NCBI GenBank assembly: GCA_963924555.1
Contig: OZ004587.1
Location: 1,116,001 to 1,180,000 of the forward strand
DNA: 64,000 bases
Origin: Crambe crambe
Taxonomy: Eukaryota > Porifera > Demospongiae > Poecilosclerida > Crambeidae
Reading direction: 5' to 3'
Shown in pieces: positions 28,401 to 36,500 of the stretch (its first letter is position 1; each line of letters opens with the position of its first letter). The notes beneath the pieces are model-generated. The model searched no databases, was not told where the DNA came from, and saw only the letters and a list, made by a program, of their open reading frames with translations. A program made the translations under genes and the position numbers.

Positions 28401-30288
28401 TCTTCTATACCTGTAACTTTGCTTTTATTAATTTTGTCATTAAGTCTAATGTTAGAATCTGATAGAGAATGACAAGATTTGAACTAACATGCATGTTGCA
28501 GTAATGTTCTGTTTTCTACTTATTAAAATTAGTACCAGCCAAATCCTTTGGTTAAAATTAGTACCTGCTAAAAATACCAGCCTTAGGGTATGATGTAATG
28601 AGATAAGTATAATCTTATACATGCAGTGACAGTGGCAAGGGAGAACCCACAAACCACCAAGTTCTGTGAGAAGCTGAACATTCCTAATCCTTTCAAACCA
28701 AGAGGTATGACTGTACTATCACATGACTACTCTTTAAAATAGCCATAACCAGGCCCATTAATTTTTTTGATGGAGAGGAAAGAAGAAAAATTAGCTTACT
28801 ATGAGCATGATTTTACTATATAGCATGATGGTAGCCTCGTACCCAGGCCTGCTTTCTTCACAGGGCGGGAGACTAGGAGAGCTGATACCAGGCCATTCGC
28901 TTTCCCACCGCCCACGGAAACAGCGGGCCTGGGTACAGAGACTAAGCATGATGGTGGCTTTGTAATAAGTGTGAACCCATGACATTATATTAAATATCCG
29001 AAACCACACAATCAACAATGATCTCACTTCACAAAAGTATCCCACTAGCAATAGGACTAGGCCCTACCATATTATTCCAGCATAATTTTGAGAATAATAG
29101 ACCTTTGTAGCATAATAGAATAATTCTAGAATAATAGGAAAATTTGGGGGAATAATTAGCTACACTGTGAAAACAAAAGTGTTTACTGCACATCATTTTG
29201 TCCCAGTTTTGTGTGTATTGGGACAATTTAGTGTGCAGTACACACTTTCGTTTTTACAGTGTAAATTGACTTGGCTATTGTTGGATCATCTTCACAGGTA
29301 ATGTTTACATGTTGATGATGTAGTAAGCAATTTAGGCAATTATTGCTAGTATAGCTGCATGAGCTTGCATAGCTTGGCCTGCTGGATAGTATAGGTAGCA
29401 ATGGCTTCTGAAGATATTCCAGTTCAAGAGCTGTTGTTTGCCTTCTGAAAATGCAACGTGTTTTTTCCATAACATTTTTATGGATAAACAAGCATCCTCA
29501 CTGCAAGACTATATAAAAACATGTCATGTTACAATAATAACACAACATGATTTTACTATGTCACAAACACTATGGAATTTTATGGAATAATAGCCTTTCT
29601 CGTCGGAATAATCAGAGATTTGGGGGGAATAATTATCAAAGGGAAGAAATTGGGAATAATATGGCAGGGTCTATATAGGACACTTCTGTCAGTGCAGTAG
29701 AATGTTCATTTTTATTATCTCTGTAGAATCGGACACACCCACTACTATGACTGTTCCTGGATCTACTGTGAATCCAGACGAGATAGATCTTGACGATGAT
29801 GTTGAAACAGGTGAGATGTGCTAGCTTCACTATGATAGCTACTTACAAACAAATATGTAACAATCCACCTAGTGGGGATGTTGAAACAAGTTCATTAATT
29901 CAACTCTCCTCACTCTCTCCCATAACAATTATTAGACTGCTGTAAAGGATCTTTTGGAGACGAACCAGTCATCCGTGCATTGGTCCTTCCTCCGCCCATC
30001 AATGTCACTAATGAAGTCATCACTGAAAAAGCAGTAAATGTAGCAGAAGGAAAAGTAGGAGAAGAGGAAGCAGTAGAGCAAGAAACATCCGACGAATCTC
30101 AAGTCACTACTACTGCAGGCATCAAAAGGGCCCTACCTATCAGCCCCACTGCTGTATCACATGACTCTGGTGAAGGATCACATGATCTTGGAGTGGAGTC
30201 TAGTACTAGTGCTAGTGGGGGGCCTTGTATCAAGAGAAGGAATATAGCCATTTACAATCAAGAGGCTGAAGAAGATGAGGAAACATAA
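5184..30288 (+). CDS. DBR1: RNA lariat debranching enzyme DBR1
   Basis: Nuclear metallophosphoesterase that hydrolyses the 2'-5' bond of intron lariats. Exons: 5184-5189, 5539-5655, 6670-6827, 24580-24701, 24925-25010, 25220-25327, 25632-26390, 26469-26608, 27120-27268, 28627-28704, 29727-29810, 29936-30288. The sum is 2160 nt (719 aa) with consistent phases and GT-AG sites. Exon 1 codes only Met-Lys, giving [14 protein letters not shown], which matches the family N-terminus. Metal-site motifs visible: C8/H10 in GCAHGELD, D39 in CCGDFQ, N84/H85 in [10 protein letters not shown]174 in SHDWP, H226/H228 in SAHLHVKF. The family's LALDKxLPR segment and a C-terminal DBR1 domain with NPQTTKFC follow. 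The tail ends in a basic IKRRNIAIY segment like the vertebrate protein. Odd features: an inserted 10-residue repeat array (about residues 300-370) between catalytic and C-terminal parts, and a 17.75-kb intron 3 full of antisense genes. Confidence 0.96.
5756..5948. repeat. 97-bp tandem duplication in DBR1 intron 2
   Basis: Two adjacent copies begin GGTACCAACAA at 5756 and 5853 and share the cores CACTGTAGCTGCCGGAA and GTAGGACATGTGGAATGGC. A fragment related to the window's first tandem repeat follows at about 5995-6090. Confidence 0.8.
6097..6290. repeat. Dispersed repeat, copy 1
   Basis: The segment beginning GCAGGGTTCTCCCCAGTGAA at about 6138 recurs at about 23078-23213 with small indels. 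Both copies lie in DBR1 introns. No coding capacity was recognised. Confidence 0.6.
6476..6622. mobile_element. Fold-back MITE in DBR1 intron 2
   Basis: The left arm starts GAGAGGGTGCATTAT and the right arm ends ATAATGCACCCTCTC. Inner arms pair GGCAGCCATCTTGAGAGG with CCTCTCAAGATGGCTGCC. It is about 147 bp with a short loop and non-coding. Each arm carries an AAGATGGC core that resembles a YY1 site. Confidence 0.75.
6828..8079. other. Left part of DBR1 intron 3; direct repeats, no gene seen
   Basis: A direct repeat pair starts near 6934 and 7979 (shared AGGCTTAGCTAGAAGAAACC); a related GTGGGTGCA segment follows each copy. Between them a block of about 95-100 bp is duplicated (about 7700-7795 and 7837-7930, core GGTTCAAAGGTCAATAGC). 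The segment 7040-7200 recurs inverted at about 11850-11980. The plus-strand frame 7658-7948 is a product of the duplication and not a recognised gene. Confidence 0.55.
8070..8131. repeat. (TTA)n microsatellite
   Basis: A near-pure TTA run directly abuts the 3' end of P2RX7_C copy A and contributes the poly-isoleucine end of its extended minus-strand frame. Confidence 0.9.
8080..9665 (-). pseudogene. P2RX7_C-domain gene copy A, decayed
   Basis: Paralogue of the unit at 10661-13191. The main frame (8745-8080) encodes the P2X7-receptor C-terminus-like cysteine/histidine domain: [53 protein letters not shown]. Compared with copy B, a deletion of about 10 nt after YPSENG shifts the frame, so the family ending (NGEYEGF) is lost and the frame runs into the TTA microsatellite. 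The upstream exon near 9130-9235 ([18 protein letters not shown]) has a 10-nt deletion relative to B and hits a stop. The exon near 9480-9640 ([20 protein letters not shown]) has one extra A in an A-run before its hydrophobic segment. The splice acceptor seen in B before MNTQSQEE is missing. The domain exon could still be expressed alone from that Met, but a pseudogene is more likely. Confidence 0.6.
8800..8880 (-). pseudogene. Relic of an SRCR-receptor tail end
   Basis: The minus strand from about 8875 to 8805 aligns by eye with the last coding bases of receptor R2 (14260-14330): shared AGCCAGATGT, GGGCAT, ATCCGGA and AAAGCTAG blocks with indels. The flanking TATGAGTCCTTGCT is also common to both places (about 8754 and 14208). 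It suggests that a receptor copy was once next to P2RX7_C copy A. Confidence 0.45.
9666..10660. other. Duplicated non-coding part of copy A unit
   Basis: Positions 9680-10260 match 13230-13985 closely (for example TTTGGGGATCATGCTATAGC in both). They belong to the same tandem segmental duplication. No independent gene is seen. Positions 10260-10660 have no recognised feature. Confidence 0.6.
10661..13191 (-). CDS. P2RX7_C-domain membrane-associated protein, copy B
   Basis: Minus strand, partial model. Terminal exon 11242-10661: [19 protein letters not shown], an acidic linker, then the P2X7 C-terminus-like domain with [58 protein letters not shown] and the family ending NGEYEGF. The spaced Cys/His residues fit zinc binding, as in the P2X7 cytoplasmic ballast. 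Preceding exon 11362-11294 ([20 protein letters not shown]) joins in phase 0. Farther upstream, an exon 13191-13021 encodes [13 protein letters not shown] and a hydrophobic segment [18 protein letters not shown], likely one membrane span. An exon-like piece near 12190-12310 ([19 protein letters not shown]) has stops in every frame right after the apparent acceptor, so the middle of the model is unresolved. It is not a full P2X channel: no ectodomain is seen. The first exon was not found. Confidence 0.6.
12119..12172. repeat. (AAAT/AAAC)n simple repeat
   Basis: A short tetranucleotide array (AATAAATA then CAAACAAA units) inside the copy B gene, absent from copy A. It accounts for the hydrophobic minus-strand frame over it. 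Confidence 0.8.
13192..14243. other. Spacer between P2RX7_C copy B and receptor R2
   Basis: Non-coding as far as can be seen. It includes the right part of the segmental duplication (to about 13985). A degenerate extra copy of the SQIRQ exon lies near 13590-13650 on the minus strand, and its counterpart in unit A is near 9985-10050. Confidence 0.5.
14244..18435 (-). CDS. SRCR-domain single-pass receptor R2 (tyrosine-poor repetitive tail)
   Basis: Exons 18435-18183, 17560-17408, 16924-16423, 15720-14244; 2385 nt, 794 aa, phases 1, 1, 2. A signal peptide ([20 protein letters not shown]) precedes one SRCR domain split over exons 1-2 ([47 protein letters not shown], ending GIICG). A Ser/Thr/Pro-rich stalk and a transmembrane helix (about residues 273-296, [16 protein letters not shown]) follow, then basic CRKKNKR. 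The tail starts with PIPAYNPL and [18 protein letters not shown] recurs, but its following block has Cys for Tyr ([10 protein letters not shown]). Two IYSTLCK motifs are next. The rest is about 16 degenerate 13-17-residue repeats of the STREKxASxDSLD type with few tyrosines. R2 is paralogous to R1, 18-24 kb along the window. The role is surface ligand recognition with weak or altered signalling capacity (inferred). Confidence 0.85.
16031..16189. mobile_element. MITE with GTGACAG inverted ends, copy 1
   Basis: The ends TGTGACAGTCGAGGGTAGAA and its complement flank a 159-bp non-coding fold-back with TA on each side, in R2 intron 3. A second copy of the family is at 32961-33085. The TA target and short TIRs suit a Tc1/mariner-type non-autonomous element. 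Confidence 0.8.
17540..17800. repeat. Minisatellite made from the R2 exon 2 splice-acceptor boundary
   Basis: About five extra copies, period about 47 bp, of the segment that spans the start of R2 exon 2 (plus-strand core ATCTGAGCAGTATYCAACCT then CTGTACAATGTTAAATGC). On the minus strand each copy repeats an acceptor-like CAG and the codons for E-V/I-G/E-Y-C-S-D. The array lies just upstream of the true exon. Confidence 0.8.
18436..19460. other. Spacer between receptors R2 and R1 with (GT)n tract
   Basis: Intergenic on the minus strand and inside DBR1 intron 3. A pure GT run spans about 19018-19087. The poly-His/Thr frame over it is an artefact. No gene is seen. Confidence 0.75.
19461..24097 (-). 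CDS. SRCR-domain single-pass receptor R1 with multi-tyrosine cytoplasmic tail
   Basis: Exons 24097-23839, 23415-23263, 22638-22420, 22151-21926, 21561-19461; 2958 nt, 985 aa, phases 1, 1, 1, 2. Signal peptide [20 protein letters not shown], one SRCR domain ([54 protein letters not shown]), a stalk of five 10-residue repeats ([10 protein letters not shown] type), TM about 257-279 ([16 protein letters not shown]), then CWKKTKK. The tail (about 700 aa, one exon) has roughly 20 tyrosines. A module recurs about three times: LYD/ECT, IYDLP, MYHRL or YYNL, VYNxLDIS, FYHTLES. YxxL motifs number about ten; several fit (I/V/L)YxxL ITIM-like consensus. IYDLP motifs suit SH2 binding. Two later copies have lost the tyrosine ([15 protein letters not shown]). 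The tail ends in Gly-rich and basic sequence. Likely a tyrosine-phosphorylated recognition receptor (inferred). Confidence 0.87.
22319..22400. repeat. (CT)n(CA)n compound microsatellite
   Basis: About 60 bp of CT followed by 20 bp of CA in R1 intron 3, about 20 bp past the donor of the stalk exon. On the minus strand it lies immediately downstream of that donor and may affect splicing. Confidence 0.9.
22744..22963. mobile_element. Fold-back element in R1 intron 2
   Basis: Arms of about 85 bp: the left begins ATGTAGTGTTAGTCTGTACT and the right ends AGTACAGACTAATACTACAT. Inner parts pair CTGTGAACAAACAT with ATGTTTGTTCACAG. The loop is short and the element non-coding. Confidence 0.75.
23078..23215. 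repeat. Dispersed repeat, copy 2
   Basis: Matches about 6138-6290 (GCAGGGTTCTCCCCAGTGAA, then AAATGGGCCCCATCAGAGTG). It abuts the 3' border of R1 exon 2. Confidence 0.6.
24098..24579. other. Right end of DBR1 intron 3
   Basis: The upstream region of receptor R1 (minus) and the last part of DBR1 intron 3 (plus). It should include the R1 promoter. No TATA box or other element was recognised. Confidence 0.5.
25352..25384. repeat. G-rich run in DBR1 intron 6
   Basis: A nearly unbroken G tract of about 33 bases shortly after the exon 6 donor. Transcribed as G-rich RNA, it could form a quadruplex. Confidence 0.85.
25958..26128 (+). repeat. Coding minisatellite in DBR1 (10-residue repeats)
   Basis: A 30-nt unit encoding D-K-E-P-G-T/S-S-M-E-T is repeated about six times cleanly, with more diverged copies upstream. 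It sits in the linker after the catalytic domain, where vertebrate DBR1 is short. Confidence 0.88.
26725..26910. repeat. Minisatellite in DBR1 intron 8
   Basis: Irregular tandem units of about 20-24 bp built on ATACAGAGGTCAT and CAGAGGGCAT. The short frames across it on both strands are artefacts. Confidence 0.75.
27566..27705. repeat. 13/26-bp minisatellite in DBR1 intron 9
   Basis: Alternating units CCAGTATTCCAGT and CCAGTATTCCATC repeat about ten times. Non-coding. Confidence 0.88.
28037..28104. mobile_element. 68-bp near-perfect palindrome in DBR1 intron 9
   Basis: Two 34-bp arms with no loop meet at GAGTTGCAACTC. The ends are GTAAAAACAA and TTGTTTTTAC. A tiny fold-back element is likely; the palindrome could extrude as a cruciform or form a strong RNA hairpin. 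Confidence 0.75.
29161..29263. mobile_element. Fold-back MITE in DBR1 intron 10
   Basis: The left arm TACACTGTGAAAACAAAAGT pairs with the right arm ACTTTCGTTTTTACAGTGTA; inner arms end TTTTGTCCCA and TGGGACAATT. It is about 103 bp. Confidence 0.75.
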
Positions 30289-30435
30289 TGAGATTTACAA
30301 CAGCATGAATATAAACCTCTGTATTATTATCTGCATACGTAAGATTATCATTGTGCGCGCATGTGGCCACTGGCCAATGAGTGAGATGAATGCGCATGCG
30401 TGCCAATTGACATCAAATCTGTGTACATCAATAAC

Positions 30436-32875
30436 ATGAGTTATAAAGCCTTTAGTTTTCTTCTTTTAGCCGTGCTCTGCACTGCTGAAGCAGCCCATGA
30501 CCATGACCAACAGCACTTTGAGCGAAGAGACCCTCCGGACTTCTGTCTGAATGGTCCCTTTCACAAAGCAAGGCCTTCACCCGAAGAGGAGGAATTTCAC
30601 GAGTGTCTGTCCTGGCAGAGCAAAGCTTGCTGCAATCTCAGGCTCTCCATGACAATCAACCAACAGAAGGCTATTGGACTGTACAACTATTCGTGGGACT
30701 TGTGTGGAAATCTCTCAAAGGGCTGTGAGAACTTCATCAAGGTACGTAGTTCAGTGACTTATAAAATAAAAAAAAGGCATTAAATTAGCTATCAAGATCT
30801 CGTTAATTCTCCTTAGAATGGGCAATTATTTCCATTCAAGCAAGTGATGAAACTTTAGCTCTACACTGCACTGTATGCACCCTGGTAGCCACATGGCTTA
30901 CTATCAATTGCAGCTAAAGGTACCAGGTCTCATAAGATCTTGCACTTCGTGGGCTTAGCTATATAGCTATTAGTAGTTAAGTGACCAAAAATTTTACCAG
31001 ACAAATAGCTGAAGTTGAAGCCATAGGCCACATTAATAATTATATAACCACAGCCCTAGCCTCTGCTGTAAAGTTGTTAGCACCTGCATGGCAAGTTTTT
31101 AGCTGAGGCTCTGTATTATGACCACAGCCAGCCGGGTTGTTAGCACCTGCACGGCAACAGGGTTGCTAACTCAGTTAGATTTTGTACCAATTCAGAGGTG
31201 TAGCATGGTCAGTCTTGCTAGTCAGGCTCTCCCCTATAATACTGAGTGGTATGAAGAATCTGGGAGGTGTCGGTAAACAAAATTTAATTATAGGACTGAA
31301 GTCATGGAAACCGCATTAATAGATCATACAGTTGTAGCTATCAGACTCTCTCTGAAGTGAGACTATTGGGATATGAAAGATGTGTTGGCTTGTATTGATC
31401 AGCATGACCTGCCTGACCTAACATGCGCTGCACCTATGCAATTTATCTAACCCTATGTAAGTTCAAGCAAGAAGCTGAAGCTATATAATGTAGGATGACT
31501 TAGCTAGCTATAGAGTTCTTGACCACAGCAGGCACAGATCCACAACCCTATATGGCAAGGATTGGCTGACTATTATAGTCAGTGCAGCTGTAGCTATCCT
31601 AAGGTCAAAGGTCAATATCACCGAAAACAGTATCATGGAAAAAAATAAAGCAGAATACATGAAATGCGACTATGACATGCTGTTGCGGTTTGGCAAGTGT
31701 TTATAGCTAAACACATAGAAGAAGTAGCTAGATGAAGTGTAAGATGTATCACATATCTATGTTATAAAGCCATAATTAAAATTTGCTAAAATATACAGTA
31801 GCTAGTAGTGATGGTACTGAGCTGTTCATATCACAATAAACAGGTGATCAGTGCCAGTGTGCCACAGTTTATTATCAGGCACTAGGGAAACATGTCCACC
31901 ACATGAACTGTGGAATGATGCAATTGTGTGGTTGATTCATGGTTGCTTGATTTCAATAGCTACTAGTTACAGCCACAATAGCTAGTTATGTGGTCCATTT
32001 AGATAATGGATCTATTATTGTGGATATATCAGAACAGTAGCTACCTACCTACGTACCTTTCAGCCTGAATGACATTGGTGTTCACCCACAATGCTTGCAT
32101 GTTGATTCTTAGCTAATTATGTTAGCTACAGCTACAGTACCATTCAAGGACAATCCCGTCAATCCTATAATAATTTAATTCATTCCTGTAGATAGTGAGT
32201 TAGCTAATAATTAGTAAAATTATTGAAAAAACCAAAAACCAAATGAATGTGTGCAAAAAAAAGCATTTAGATTTATCTCAAAAGAACTTATTATTGAATA
32301 TTTAATGGAGGATTGTTACTATACCACACTATTGTTATTTGAACATGTTACATTATTATTATTATAGCTACAGTATTATTATAAATTATTTGCAGTAGCT
32401 AGCGTTTATGTTATAATTTCTAATGCAGGATGAGGAGTGTTTCTACCAGTGTGAACCCATGCTCGGCTACTTTGAGGATGGTGTCATGACTGGAAGGATC
32501 CAAAATGTCCCAGTCTGTGCGTCCTATTGTGACCGATGGTTCGAGGCCTGCAAGGACGACTTTACCTGTGTGGAAGACTGGCTGGCTGACTTTCAGTATC
32601 ATCCGGATCATAATTACAACTCTTGCCCTCAAAACTTGTCCTGTATCACTTTTAGGCAGATGTATGGGAATGCTGAAGGATTGTGTAACAAAATGTGGGG
32701 CAAAGCTTTCTTCTATGAGCGTGATGAGAGCAACTGCACTGTCATGGCCTTTAATAACACTCGACCTAATCCTAACTTTCTACTTCGCTTCCCTGATAAT
32801 TCTGGCAGCTCAATGTATCAAGTTTCTCTTTCTATTCTGTGGCTTGTTTTTTTGCTTGCTGCATTTTCAGTATGA
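30436..32875 (+). CDS. Folate-receptor-family protein, probably GPI-anchored
   Basis: Exons 30436-30741 and 32429-32875; 250 aa, phase 0 junction. A signal peptide (MSYKAFSFLLLAVLCTAEA) precedes a folate-receptor/riboflavin-binding-protein-type domain rich in cysteines: CLNGPFHKARPSPE, CLSWQSKACC, CGNLSKGCENF, DEECFYQCEPMLGYF, VPVCASYCDRWFEACKDDFT, CVEDW, GNAEGLCNKMWGKAF. These follow the family order and spacing. Residues 231-249 are hydrophobic and end the protein (SILWLVFLLAAFSV), as for a GPI-anchor signal. Several N-glycosylation sites (NYS, NLS, NNT) are visible. The start lies 148 bp after the DBR1 stop on the same strand. The ligand cannot be assigned: folate, riboflavin or a sterol-like ligand are all possible in this family. 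An upstream in-frame ATG at about 30400 would spoil the signal peptide. Confidence 0.9.
30742..32428. other. Intron of the folate-receptor-like gene
   Basis: A 1.7-kb AT-rich intron. Two similar segments with GGTTGTTAGCACCTGCA-type text occur near 31075 and 31135. No gene or mobile element was recognised. Confidence 0.55.
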
Positions 32876-32960
32876 CTATAATTATAGCTACTGTGACAGA
32901 TTTTTAGATGATGTAGGGATAATGTACAGAAGGAAATGAAGAAGTTGAATAATAATAATA

Positions 32961-33085
32961 GTGACAGTTGAGGGTAGAAATCAAACTTATTCACGCTTTC
33001 TACTTTGAAAAAAAAAAGTTTGAAAGGCATAAAAGTAAACTTCGACTAAAATGTGAATACTTTGATTTCTACCCTCAACTGTCAC
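32961..33085. mobile_element. MITE with GTGACAG inverted ends, copy 2
   Basis: Ends GTGACAGTTGAGGGTAGAAA and complement, 125 bp, the same family as 16031-16189 but with a shorter centre. It is inserted in or next to an (AAT)n run at 33086-33130. Confidence 0.8.
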
Positions 33086-33131
<46 letters not shown>

Positions 33132-33586
33132 TAATAATAATTATTATTATAATTATATAATAAAGGGAAGGAACATTACTGTAGCTACTAATAGGTGAAC
33201 CTCAGCTGCATAATGAAGTAATGACTCAGAGTATTGTTTTGTGGACAATGCATGGATATGGAGAGGCAAAGAGGTGATAGTTAAAGCCTCAAAGTGAACA
33301 GAAGAATAGCATATAATGCAAGGAGTCAGAATCACAACAGGACAATTAAAGAACATTCTTATTAGGTCACCATGGAGATCATTGTGATAATTCACGCGCT
33401 TCTCAATGAAAATTAATGAATTTTTTCTTTATTGAAACAGCACAACTATTGAGAGATTACAGAAACAAGTTGTAGCTACTTAACTAGTATCAAGCATGAA
33501 GAATTGTTTATAGCTAGCTAGTAGCTAAATGAGTGAGGAAAACGAGAAGAGAATAAGAGCATAATAACAGGAGGAAAGTGTCAATA
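33086..33586. other. 3' flanks of the folate-receptor-like gene and D1
   Basis: Convergent 3' ends. An (AAT)n microsatellite comes first. On the minus strand an AATAAA (33433-33428) lies about 150 bp past the D1 stop and is a plausible poly(A) signal. Confidence 0.5.
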
Positions 33587-36500
33587 TTAAATGTTAGTGC
33601 GTAAGTATTTAACCACCTCACTGTGACCCTTCTCTTGGGCCAACTGGAGTGGTGTCTGGTTAAACTTGTTCTTGACGGTTGGGGGGTAATGTTTGTTTTC
33701 AATGAAATGTTTTACTGTTGCTAGTTGACCATGTTTGGCTGCCCAATGAAGCGGAGTGTTCTTTTTCTTGGTTTGACACATCGAGATACCATCTTTATTT
33801 TGGGTGGTGAGGTATCGGACAGTGGAGAGGCATCCTTTCCGGACAGCCATGTGCAGAGGTGTGACATTATAGTCATCTTGACAGTTAGGGTCACAGCCAT
33901 GCTCCTCGATGAGGTTCTTGACAAGGTGGAGATGACCCTCTTGAGAAGCATCATGAAGTGGTTGTCTTCCTTGCCAGCCAGGAACATTAGGATTGCAATG
34001 CATGACATTTATTAAATAGTCCACTACATTGCTATGTCCATTACGGGCTGCATCATGAAGTGGTGTGTTACTTCTATTGTTTGAACTGAGTGGATCACAT
34101 TTTCTCTCTTCACATAAATACTTCACAGTAGATAAGTGACCTTGCTGTGCAGCAAGATGTAGGGGGGTGGCTTGATCGTTATCTCTACTGGCAGGGTCAC
34201 AGCCACACTCCATTATCAAGAACTTGACAATGGACAAGTGACCCTCCTGGGCAGCAGCAAAGAGAGGTCCTCTACCAGCCGCGCCACAAGGAAGGTTGGA
34301 GTCATATTGACATCCATTGATAAGAAACTTTACGATAGTGATGTGCCCTTCCAGAGCTGCTATGTGGACTGGAGTAGTCTCGCATGTTGTGGAGTCTGGA
34401 AATATATCCTGAATGTTCTTCATCAAATATTCCACAACTTCTAAATTTCCGCCATTACAGGCTCTATGTAGGGATGAGTAGCCTTTTTCATCCTGGTCGA
34501 GTGGATCCATTTGAAGATCGTCAACTAAGTACTTGACTAAAGAGAGATGCCCTGCTTCAGCTGCTTTGTGGAGAGGAGTAATTCCATGCCTATTTGAAGG
34601 TGTAATGTTGCATTGGATATGTTCGATTAGATATTTAAGCACTTCCAGTCTTCCATATTCGGCTGCAACATGTAGTATTGTATCACCATCCCTATCCTTG
34701 GTCAAGGGATTGAATCCCATTGCGATGAGACGCCTAACTTCTTTTAGGTTTCCTTCTTTGGCTGCATGGTGTAGTTCTTTATTGTGCTCTGTTGTGGTTT
34801 GTGCTGAGTCTCTCCCAATGTTGTCCTGTGATGTGAAGGAAGGAAATTTCACTACTATAATGATCATGATTCTGATTATCAATTTTCAGGCCCAGTTATG
34901 ATGTCTTGTTTGCATGACATGACTCTAGTTGGTTGATCAAACCCTTTAGGTTCTTATCAGAATAGTATAGTTTTGTATATAATTGGGTCATTCCATTTCA
35001 AATCAATGAAAGATAAAATGTGACCCCTCCAGATTTTTGTCAAATTTGGTGAGGTCAGAGTACTTATAGAGTATTGTAGCCACACCAAATTCAGCTCCAT
35101 CCATCAAGTATTCTTGTACTTGTGGTGGTTTGAAAGTCACCATTTTGACGACATTTTGGGTAAATTAGGTTTACTCTAATTCCTGCAACTTCAGTAATTT
35201 TTAACATGGAGATTTGGGTCTAGTACCATCTTGATGCTCTTTTGATGCTCTTTCAGATGATAAATAAATATAACAATTGTGAAACTGAAAGTGAATAATG
35301 GTGAGCTGTGACCTTTGACCTTTGTTATTTCAAAAAAAATGCTTCAATTTCAAATTTTTTTCAACTGTAATTTAATCTTATGGACTTGTTTAACCTCCTT
35401 AAGTTTCAATTTGGGATTGCTTTGGGATCATGAGATATCGGGCAAAAAGGTCCTTAAAATGGTGTCTTTCGTGTGATCTCTGATATCTAAAGACCTCATG
35501 ATAATATTTGGCTATCTCATTTTGAAGCTCTTTGAATGCTCTTTCAGGGATCTGGGAGTATCATGCAGTGTCATTTTGGAGATTAAGGGTTAATGTACAT
35601 CATTTGACCTTTAACCTTTGCTGTATAGAAGCATAGCAACCTACACTTGTTAGTTGCTCTTTAGTCCTTCAATAAACAATTCAATCACCTAACTCTTGAT
35701 TGCCAACAGCCATAACAATAATTGGTGATTTATTGTAAGTTTGAAGAATTGCATGTAGCTCATTACATAACAAGAAAGTACTTGGTGATTTGCTGTAAGC
35801 TCTAGCTAAATGAAGCAACTAGAAATTAGGTAGAATGAATATCTGAGGCATAGAGGTAACAAAGGCCAAAATTTTTTTGTAAGTATGGAATTCCAACAAA
35901 GGTCAAAGGTCACACATTGCACTTTAACCTTTTAGTTTTGAAATACTTGTGCAGGGTACCCCACCTATAAGAGCATTCAAAGAGCTTCAAAATGATACAA
36001 AAGTCACATCTATAGCATGACTACCAACAAAGTTAGGGGTCTTTAAATATAGAAAAGACATTTTTTTAAGGACATTTTCACCGATATCTCATGATCCCAA
36101 AGCAATCCCAAATTGAAACTTGGGGAAGTGAAACAAGTCCATGAGACTAAGTTACACTTGAAAAAATTTTGAAATTGAAGCAGCATTTTTTGATATAACA
36201 AAGGTCAAAGGGTCAGTCCACCATAATTTACTTTCAGTTTCATAATTGCTTTTATATTTATTCATCATCGGAAAGGGCATCAAAAGAGCTTCAAGATGGT
36301 ACTAGACTCGAATCTCCATGATAAAAATTACTGAAGTTGCAGGAAGTAAAGTAAACCTATTTTATCAAAAATGTCATCAAAATGATAACTTTCAAATTAC
36401 CACAAGTCCAAGAATACTTGATGGATGGAGCTGAAATTTGGTGTGGCTGCAATACTCTATAAGTACTCTGACCTCACCAAATTTTACAAAAATCTGAAGG

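Noticed and set aside
33725-34444. Plus-strand frames opposite the D1 ankyrin exon
   Set aside because: Shadow frames of the ankyrin repeats; no independent support.
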